A stretch of DNA of 64,000 nucleotides. Source: Cryptomeria japonica (Eukaryota > Streptophyta > Pinopsida > Cupressales > Cupressaceae). Of this stretch, positions 57,193-64,000 are shown piece by piece. The position numbers and the translations under genes are program-made. Position 1 is the first letter of the stretch; each line of letters starts with the position of its first letter. The stretch spans positions 646,724,920-646,788,919 of the forward strand of contig NC_081405.1 of assembly GCF_030272615.1 (NCBI RefSeq). Reading direction: 5' to 3'. The notes beneath the pieces are model-generated. The model did not search any database. It was not told the origin of the DNA and worked only from the letters and a program-made list of their open reading frames with translations.

Positions 57193-57430
57193 CAAACTCT
57201 TGGCTTTAGAGAAAATGGGAAAGCCGATTTGCAAGACGTTGCCATTCTTACCGATGGCCAAATGATTACAAAAGAACCTGGTATGAAGCGCAAATAGGTT
57301 GAATATGATTTTTTTGTACATCTAATAAGGTGACTATATCCAAGAATAAAACAATAATTCTGGTAGGACAACTTTGCAATTGTCTGCATCCAAGGAATAT
57401 GAAGAGATCATATTATTTCTCATAAAAGGC
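57193..57430 (+). pseudogene. Probable chaperonin-60 (CPN60/HSP60) fragment
   Basis: In one frame: GFRENGKADLQDVAILTDG, QMITKEPGM (57199-57288), then after a stop and frameshift TISKNKTIILVG (57333-57368). This follows, in the same order and spacing, the apical-domain region of group I chaperonins of mitochondrial type, where a GFGENRKA-like segment is followed by LQD-ALTGGQ-I, E-LGM and the V-V-KDDT-I-GG step. CPN60 folds proteins in mitochondria or plastids. Only about 80 codons are recognisable, with stops, so it is a pseudogene piece; neighbouring coding-like scraps (56815-57180, 57560-58250) could not be joined to it. Confidence 0.45.
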
Positions 57431-58850
57431 AAGAGAAAGGGAATCTAGATTGCAATGCATTTAAGGTTGTAGAAGTGGGGCAAGTAAAAGACTTGCCAAA
57501 TTGTATTGCAGAGTATGGGACATATACTCTTCGTTTTGCTCATGTTACCTTTTATTGATAAGATAAACTTTGATATCCAAAGGTTGGTTGGGTATCGACA
57601 CTAGTGCAATAAGCTATGGAATGTCATTTGATTCTCTATGGAAAAGATTTTGTGCCTTTTAAAGAATTGAATGTTGGATCTCCATCATTTGGGGCGAATG
57701 GATACTCACTGCCCTAAATAAGCCATCCCAAAAGCTGTCACTATTATGAAGGCATGGCCAAGTTCTCATCTGCACTAGAAGGTGTAGTCTAGATTGAAGA
57801 GGGCCTAGCAAAAGGCCTAGTTATGGTGTCAATCTCGCTATACGGGCATTCATGACATGGTATGGAAGCTTACTTTGCTCGCACCATGGAGCTTCTGGAG
57901 GAAGGATTCTTGGAATAGGATGTTCTCTGATCTTTGATAGCCTCTAAAGCATGCACACCAACATTTTGAATATTTGAAATAATCCAGAGTTTCAGAGATC
58001 AGTTCCAGGGTGGGATTAATTCTCTCTTCAGGGAGGGAATTCAGAGCAATATATGAAAGAAGGTCGATACCCGATTGCTTGCACTAAACAACCTAGATTG
58101 TTATACGAGACAATTAAAACTGATGCTATGACTCTGGATGGAAATATGGGATCCAACTTCAAAATACTTGTAGCAACTACAAGAGATTTTGTTCCCATTA
58201 GCAACTCCCATCCCCTGCTTTGGTTACTATGATGTAGAAATTAAAATTCTTAGGTTTGACTATGAGAACATGAATAATAAAGCATCTTCAATTTGAAATT
58301 TTTTTTGAAATTCTTAGGTTTGACTATGAGAACATGAATAATAAAGCATCTTCAATTTGTACAAGTTTTCAGAACTAAAAGAGCCAAAGGATGAATGGGC
58401 GTTATGGGATATCAGGACATAAGTTTCCTTAGAAGAGAACAATTTTGAGGGGCCAAAATATTCTGATTTTGTTGGACCAAATGAAGAACCTTCAGATAGA
58501 GGATTGATTCGGACAAACACAATGTCTTGCAAATTTTTAAATTATGATATCCCAACATGTGCAAAAATTGATAATGGATTCAAAAGATCTATAATTGAAA
58601 GAAGGAAATAAAATCAAAACGTTTCCTATAATTTTAAAGATAAATGAGTTAAATAAATGGTTTTATACTGCTGATCACAAGGAAGAAGGTGCAAGCATGT
58701 TTTGGTTTTATGAACTTTACAGATGTCATGGAATGTCTACAAGAAGAGTGTGATGAAGACAATAGGATGTCCCAGTAGTGAAAAATCGTAGGTTGAAAGG
58801 AATTTGGAAAGCTTTACAAAAAAAATAATTAATAGTTTTAGTTTCAAGAG
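57431..58850. other. Unidentified decayed coding-like sequence
   Basis: Short open stretches in changing frames (for example DYENMNNKASSI near 58258-58294; ENNFEGPKYSDFVGPNEEPSD near 58437-58500) suggest old pseudogene material. A 64-bp doublet (ATTCTTAGGTTTGACTATG at 58246 and 58310) is present. Not recognised. Confidence 0.3.
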
Positions 58851-58984
58851 GCAGTTATGAGTAGTTACGGGATGGTCATATGGTATAAAGGGAATGCCTT
58901 ATTTGTATAATAAGGCAGGGATCTTTTGGTTGTTGGGAAGGGGAGCTTTGTACAGGGGATAACTAATACATTTGGACTAGATTT

Positions 58985-59175
58985 TCGACTGAGGTTTTTG
59001 ACGGAGAAGGTATATTGTGGCCAAATTTGATTTTTTTTTGAAAAAATGCCCGCATTCGTCGTAATTCCGACGGAAATTACCCATTTGGTTTCGACAAAGA
59101 AGGCATTAGCAATGAAAATTTTCTTTTTTTCAAAAAAGTGCTCGATTTCGTCGTAATTCTGACGACAACGGCCAT
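58985..59175. repeat. Paired TCGTCGTAATTCYGACG motifs, candidate CACTA subterminal repeats
   Basis: TTCGTCGTAATTCCGACGG (about 59053-59071) and TTCGTCGTAATTCTGACGAC (about 59147-59166) lie about 95 bp apart, each an inverted repeat (CGTCG/CGACG; GTCGT/ACGAC) and each preceded by a T-run, an A-run and GCCCG/GCTCG. Such CG-rich inverted subterminal repeats are typical of CACTA ends. A CACTA transposase begins 2.6 kb to the right, but no CACTA terminus was found here. Confidence 0.35.
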
Positions 59176-59439
59176 TACAAAATAAAAAAAGAGGCAGGGA
59201 ATTCATTTGTGAATTGCAATCCTGCGTAGGCGTCCGTGGCGACTTCAACCCCCCAGAATATCAAACCCGCGTCGAAGGCAATCGCACATAGGAGGTAGAT
59301 TCAAATTGCCCTAGTTTTTAATTTCATGTTGCAAAAAATATACATGTGGTGGTTAATTGTCCTAGTTTAATCTCGTAAAACCATAGAACTGTGATTGAGG
59401 AGTGAGCGTTCAATTTTGTATCAGTAATCCCTTCCTCCT

Positions 59440-60170
59440 GTATACGCGCGTGTTGATTGTTCACATGAGATCACATCTCTTTGCGGCATCGTATCAAACA
59501 ATTCACGAGCCTTGTCCATGTTTCCACATTTTGCATTCATGTCAAGCAGGGCATTTGCAAGTACAACACCTACAAAATTCCTCTATCTGTTATGCTTTGA
59601 TGGATGTCCATACCCTGTTCCAAAGCTCCCATTTTTGCACAAGCAGGGAGGATGCTGGCAAAGGTTGTGGAATTTGGCTTTATGCCTTCCAATTTCATTT
59701 GCTTGAAAGTGTCTAAAGCCTTTTTGACAAATCCATTTTGTGCATATCCAAATCGTTGCAGTCCATGAGACAACATTTCTTTCAGGCATTCTATCAAATA
59801 GTTCACGTGCCTTGTCTATGCTTCCACATTTTGCATACATGTCTACCAAGGCAGTTACAACTACAACATCTGACAAAATTTCTCTATCCTTTATGCTTCG
59901 ATGAATGTCCATACCCTGTTCCAAATCTCCCATTTTGGCACAGGCAGGGAGGATAGTAGCAATGGTCGTGGAATTTGGCTTTACACTTGCCGATTGCATT
60001 TGCTTGAAAGTTTCTAAAGCCTTCTCAACAAATCCATTTTGTGCAATTGCAACTACACCTGATAAAATTCCTCTATCTTTTATGCTTTGATGGATGTCCA
60101 TACCCTGTTCCAAAGATCCCATTTTGGCACAGGCTGGGAGTAGGCTAGCAAACGTAACTAAAGAAATGCA
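59440..60170 (-). pseudogene. PPR protein pseudogene (PLS type), minus strand
   Basis: Read on the minus strand: GSLEQGMDIHQSIKDRGIL, AQNGFVEKALETFKQMQ, VKPNSTTIATILPACAKMG, MDIHRSIKDREIL, VTALVDMYAKCGSIDKAREL, FDRMPERNVVSWT (60122-59760), then a frameshift into YAQNGFVKKALDTFKQMK, IKPNSTTFASILPACAKMG, GMDIHQSI (59750-59590) and further ALLDMNAKCGNMDKAREL, FDTMPQRDVIS (to about 59460). These are repeating PPR units as in PLS-class organellar RNA-binding proteins. No targeting peptide, E or DYW domain is present, and it is broken at both ends, so it is a fragment. It retains more open frame than the copy at 24383-35880 and is its close relative. Confidence 0.88.
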
Positions 60171-61668
60171 ATGATCAGCTCCAAAGACATCAAACCACTA
60201 CTAACAAAACCGAGAGTCTAAAATATGATAGGGAATAGTGTGAGCTGTCCTGAAATAAAATATTTTATTTTCAATTTCAACTAAAACATAATTACTCAGC
60301 CATTTAATGTTATTAATAAGTGTTTAATTTATGAAAGAGATAAATGGTTGGCCACAAGTACATGAGTTAGTAAATGCACACAAATAAGTGAATTTGATAT
60401 TCAAAAATATCTATAATGAATTCAATTCTTGTCCATTAGTCATTTATGTTTGCAATAAGCATCTTTCTTTGTTTTTCTTAATCTTTATTCATAGTTATGT
60501 GCATATTTCACATTCTATAATTAGGATATCAATTGCTATGGCTGAACACTAGCATGATGTTTGTGTTGTGGTATAGATGCGTGGAAACATAATTATGGGA
60601 TTGTTATATTATAGAGATCATAAATCTAGATGTCGCATATTAGTTATAGCTCTTCTTGGAGTGAGTCTAAAGTTGACATACAGTCATAAAGCCATTATTA
60701 GCAGATCTATCCATTTCTAGTAAAGACAATTGAGAAAGTCATTTTGATATTGAAAGTTTCTTATCTGTTTACCTATTGATCATTATTAAGCCATAATATT
60801 TAGGTCTATTTATCTCTCTTGCAAAACCTCTGTAAGTGTCCTAGATTGTCCCTACTACTCACTCTTCAATTCGGAAAAATGGAGTTCTAAAGATTTGCAC
60901 AAGATGGTGTTGAACGTATCAACAAGGCTAGCATGGAAGGCATGTTCAAGCTTCCACTTGTACAACTTACAACAAATGATTTGTTGATAGAAGAAATTCT
61001 TGAAATAGGGATACAATCGAAAGACAAGTAAGTACATACAAACCTCCTCAGTTGAAAGTAAAATCTGTGTATAAAAAGAGTACATTGAATCCCAATCCAT
61101 AAACACAATAGAGATACCGATGGAGACTTAATTGGATGTAGCATGTCGCACCAAAGTTGTTAGAGTATGCTAAGCTAGTACATAATGTTTCGTAAAGCCA
61201 CATTAGTATTTTACCCAGATCATTATCTACCAAAACTAACTATAGTAATCCTTTTGAGGATTAATTTCATGGTGCTAGATCTTCATTTAGTTCCACTTCT
61301 TGTTCGAGAAAAGAACAATTATTTTTTGAGGTAGATGAATATCCCATCAACAAAGGACAAGACCCTTTCTAGAATATAACAAATTCTACTCCAACAAAAG
61401 ATCATGGGGGTTTCACTAGAGATATTGAATAAGAGATAGACTTCTACTGCTGCATTAAAAGCATTGGCATGTTCTTCATTTATTGATGTAAACTCTCTGT
61501 GACGCCACCACAACCAACAAAGGTGTAAAAAGTTATTTGCAATGCATGGATTTTTAGGATTGTCCTTTGAGAAAATAGAATTAAAGTATGGAAGCAGGAT
61601 CTGCTAGCTCCTGAGGGAAAGACCATGTCAGACAATAATTTCTATTTTCTTGCCTGTGAAGAAAGACC
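60171..61668. other. AT-rich noncoding stretch
   Basis: No supported gene on either strand. A short direct repeat, GAAAGACCATGTCAGACAAT, occurs at about 61618 and 61663 just before the transposase start, so the putative ATG (61669) lies in its second copy. Confidence 0.5.
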
Positions 61669-61872
61669 ATGTCAGACAATATCAACGAACAACAAAATAA
61701 GGAGACAATTGCTAGATTGTGGTCTAACTTGAAAAGAAAAGGTGATGGAAAATGTTATTGTCCATGCAAAATTTGTAAGGGGTTAAAGACTAGAAGACTT
61801 CTAATCAAAACAACGAAGAAACATTGTAGGCTGCATGGTCACATTGAAGGTGGACATGATTATCATCTATTG

Positions 61873-61974
61873 GTAAATTTTTCGTTATATCGTTTTGACA
61901 ATTTATATACATAATAAATCACGTGATGACGAGATCATGATCACGGTTTATTTATGTATATCAATTTTATATAG
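61873..61974 (+). other. Intron 1 of the CACTA transposase
   Basis: Donor ATTG|GTAAAT, acceptor TATATAG|GTCAAG; 102 bp, AT-rich, phase 0, removal gives YHLLVKHLG. Confidence 0.7.
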
Positions 61975-63269
61975 GTCAAGCACCTTGGAGCACATGGTAT
62001 GGATCAACACAACCCTGAGAATATGGTTTTCGAAGTGGACGAACATGGAGGTGTGATTATCGAAGCTGAAGATAATGATCCCATGGAAGATGACGATCAT
62101 GAGCCAGAAAACACAATTGAAGATGATGGTACAAATACATTGATCCATGACTCATTTAGTACTCGTGCAGGTGATCATGATGATGAAGATGACCTTGATG
62201 TTGTTCATGATGTCCCTCTACTTGAGAAGACATCTGAGGCCCTTTATGAAGGCTCGCAGGCAATTCTTCTCTTCGCTATATTGTTGTTGGTGAACTTGAA
62301 GGTTATGAATCGTTTATCCAACATAACAATGTCACGTATGTTAAGGCATGTCATATATGTCATAATAAACTGTGAATCATGCTGTACCATTAATATTCTT
62401 TATTATAACAAATTATATTTTGTTGCTGTAGATTGATAGGTGAGTTTTTGTTACCACCATCAAATATTCTACCTCGCTCATACCGAGAATTATCTGCCGT
62501 TATGAAAGATATTGGAATGGAGTATCAAGCAATAGATGCTTGTCCCAATGATCATATTATATATCACAAACAACATGAATTTTGAACTGAATGCCTTGAA
62601 TGTCATATCAGTAGATATCGAACAGATCAAATAACAAAAAGGGTTCCTCGCAAGGTTCTTCGCTATATTCCCATTATTCCACGTATGCAACGATTATTCA
62701 AGTGCACTAGCTGGGCACAATTTATGGATTACCATGCACACAATAGAAGTCGAGATGACATTATTCGAATGCCTACGGATGGTTCAACATTTATGGACAT
62801 AGAGGAAAAGTGGCCACACTTTAAAGAAGAACCTCGTAATTTCAGGCTTTCATTGGCAGCGAATGATGTCAATCCATTTGGAGAGATGAGATCTGTTTAC
62901 TCAGTGTGGTCTGTTTTTATTATCAACAATAACATTCCTCCATGGATGTCAATAAAGAGGGAGCACATAATGTTGGCAATGATTGTTCCAGGGATTTTTA
63001 TCATTTAAATATAGCCATCTAAATTTAATTATAAATATTGCAGTAAAATGGTCATAATAATTATATAATGTTTTTGTTCATTCGATTAGGTAAGTACCAA
63101 GTTAAAGATATGAATGTATATATTGAGCCTCTTATCGACGAGTTGCTGGAGTTATGGAATGGTGCCACTATGTATGACGTCTCTAGACCAATAGTACAAA
63201 GACAATTTCAATTCCATGCGATGCTTCTATGGACAATACACGATGCCCCAGGGCTAACACATTTTTGTG

Positions 63270-63352
63270 GTATGTTATAGTGTTTAAGTTGTGCATGAAC
63301 ATTATAATTCAAAAAATTATCACATTTAATCCCATTATACATTATCTTGTAG
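63270..63352 (+). other. Later intron of the CACTA transposase
   Basis: Donor TTTGTG|GTATGTTA, acceptor ATCTTGTAG|GTCTTC; 83 bp, phase 1, removal gives HFCGLQTKEKFACPICG, the expected TNP2 sequence. Confidence 0.8.
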
Positions 63353-64000
63353 GTCTTCAAACAAAGGAAAAATTTGCATGTCCTATTTGTGGTCCAAAGA
63401 TGAAATCTCGTCATTCAAAAAGTTTAGGAAAGCAGGTGTTTGATGAGTATAGACACTTTCTCCACAAAAATCATAAGTATCGAAATACTGAAAAACATCT
63501 TTTCAATGGGAAAGAAGAGAATACATCAAAGCCACGAAGAATGACACCTCACCTGTGGAAGTTGGAATATAATAGAATTAGTCGTCAAGGTAATGCCATT
63601 CCATCTATTGGTTTGTCATAAAACATCTTTTCTATTTTGTTTTGTTTACTGATGATGTGATTGACGATCATGAAGGTCGTGAAGGCATAAATGACCACCT
63701 TCCTAAGGGAATAAAAAGTTATTCCCGACAATTTATTAGGTTGCCCTACTATGAGTAGTTACAAATTGTTCATTTGTTTGATAGTATGCATATTGGAAAG
63801 AATATAACAGAGACATTATGGAAAATATTGGATGGAAGGCGTGATAAAGAAAAAATTATCAAAATATGTAGTGACATTCAGGATTCCAATCATGCAATGA
63901 TAAATGTCATTCAATCAAATAGCCATGGAGACCAGATTAATATAAGTGAGCTTCCTTGGTTATTAACGGACCAGCAAAGCAATGCTATAAAAGAAGTCAT

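Larger units (their letters stand above)
61669..64000 (+). pseudogene. CACTA (En/Spm) TNP2-type transposase gene, 5' part, with introns and stops
   Basis: Exon 1 (61669-61872) has the N-terminal zinc-finger-like part with CYCPCKIC and KKHCRLHGH. A GT-AG intron (61873-61974) joins YHLL to VKHLG in frame. An acidic stretch follows, then, past a probable intron (about 62336-62431), LPPSNILPRSYREL, IDACPNDHIIY, KVLRYIPIIPRMQRLF, RMPTDGSTFMDIEEKWP, NDVNPFGEM, NNNIPPWMS, and from about 63089 YIEPLIDELLELW, MLLWTIHDAPG; a GT-AG intron (63270-63352) keeps frame into FACPICG, then KHLFNGKEE and LFDSMHIGKN. These are the TNP2 family steps in order. In-frame TGA (62583-62585) and TAG (63756-63758) indicate a dead copy. 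It runs off the window. Confidence 0.9.

Noticed and set aside
62999-63088. Intron between the PG and KYQVKD parts of the transposase
   Set aside because: A coding gap is evident and an acceptor-like GATTAG|GTAAG exists, but no convincing GT donor at the right place; not listed as an intron.

Overview
The window is repeat-dominated plant nuclear DNA. The long noncoding stretches, nested LTR retrotransposons with 0.7-2.1 kb LTRs, multiplied PPR gene fragments and decayed retroelement genes fit a large conifer-like (gymnosperm) genome. That assignment is inference; no marker gene here proves the clade. Only one convincing intact host gene is visible: a CGR1/CCDC86-type rRNA-processing protein at 44229-44771, with telo-box motifs upstream.

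Layout, left to right. 1-7991: 3' part of a SIRE-like Ty1/copia element (gag without pol, then a long decayed extra ORF, polypurine tract and 3' LTR), with a reverse-oriented related LTR inserted at 4109-5004. 8512-12606: a complete short non-autonomous LTR element (5-bp TSD AAATG, iMet-type PBS, 844-bp interior). 12943-22795: a larger non-autonomous LTR element whose left LTR carries a nested miniature element in LTR-interior-LTR-interior-LTR form (13303-16165). 24383-25146 and 35678-35880: a PPR pseudogene split by a 10.5-kb, minus-strand, pol-less LTR element (25147-35677). 37476-40332: a large unrecognised plant ORF broken by two stops and a frameshift. 44229-44771: the CGR1-like gene. 48125-55781: a minus-strand copia element with decayed RT and RNase H, perfect TSD TTAAG, and two nested solo LTRs, each with its own perfect TSD. 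57193-57430: a probable CPN60 pseudogene fragment. 59440-60170: a second PPR pseudogene on the minus strand. 61669-64000: the 5' part of a CACTA (TNP2) transposase gene with introns and in-frame stops, running off the window.

Functionally the window is mostly non-autonomous or dead mobile DNA. Four of the LTR elements with a visible interior lack any recognisable pol and would have depended on enzymes from elsewhere. Insertion order can be read from the nesting: miniature element into the LTR of the 12.9-22.8 kb element; the 10.5-kb element into the PPR copy; two LTR elements, later reduced to solo LTRs, into the copia element. No CRISPR array, tRNA or rRNA gene was seen. No intact novel multi-gene system is visible. 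The least explained items are the two large retroelement-like extra ORFs, the stem-loop array in the SIRE-like LTR, and the primer-site-like motif shared by two otherwise different pol-less elements.
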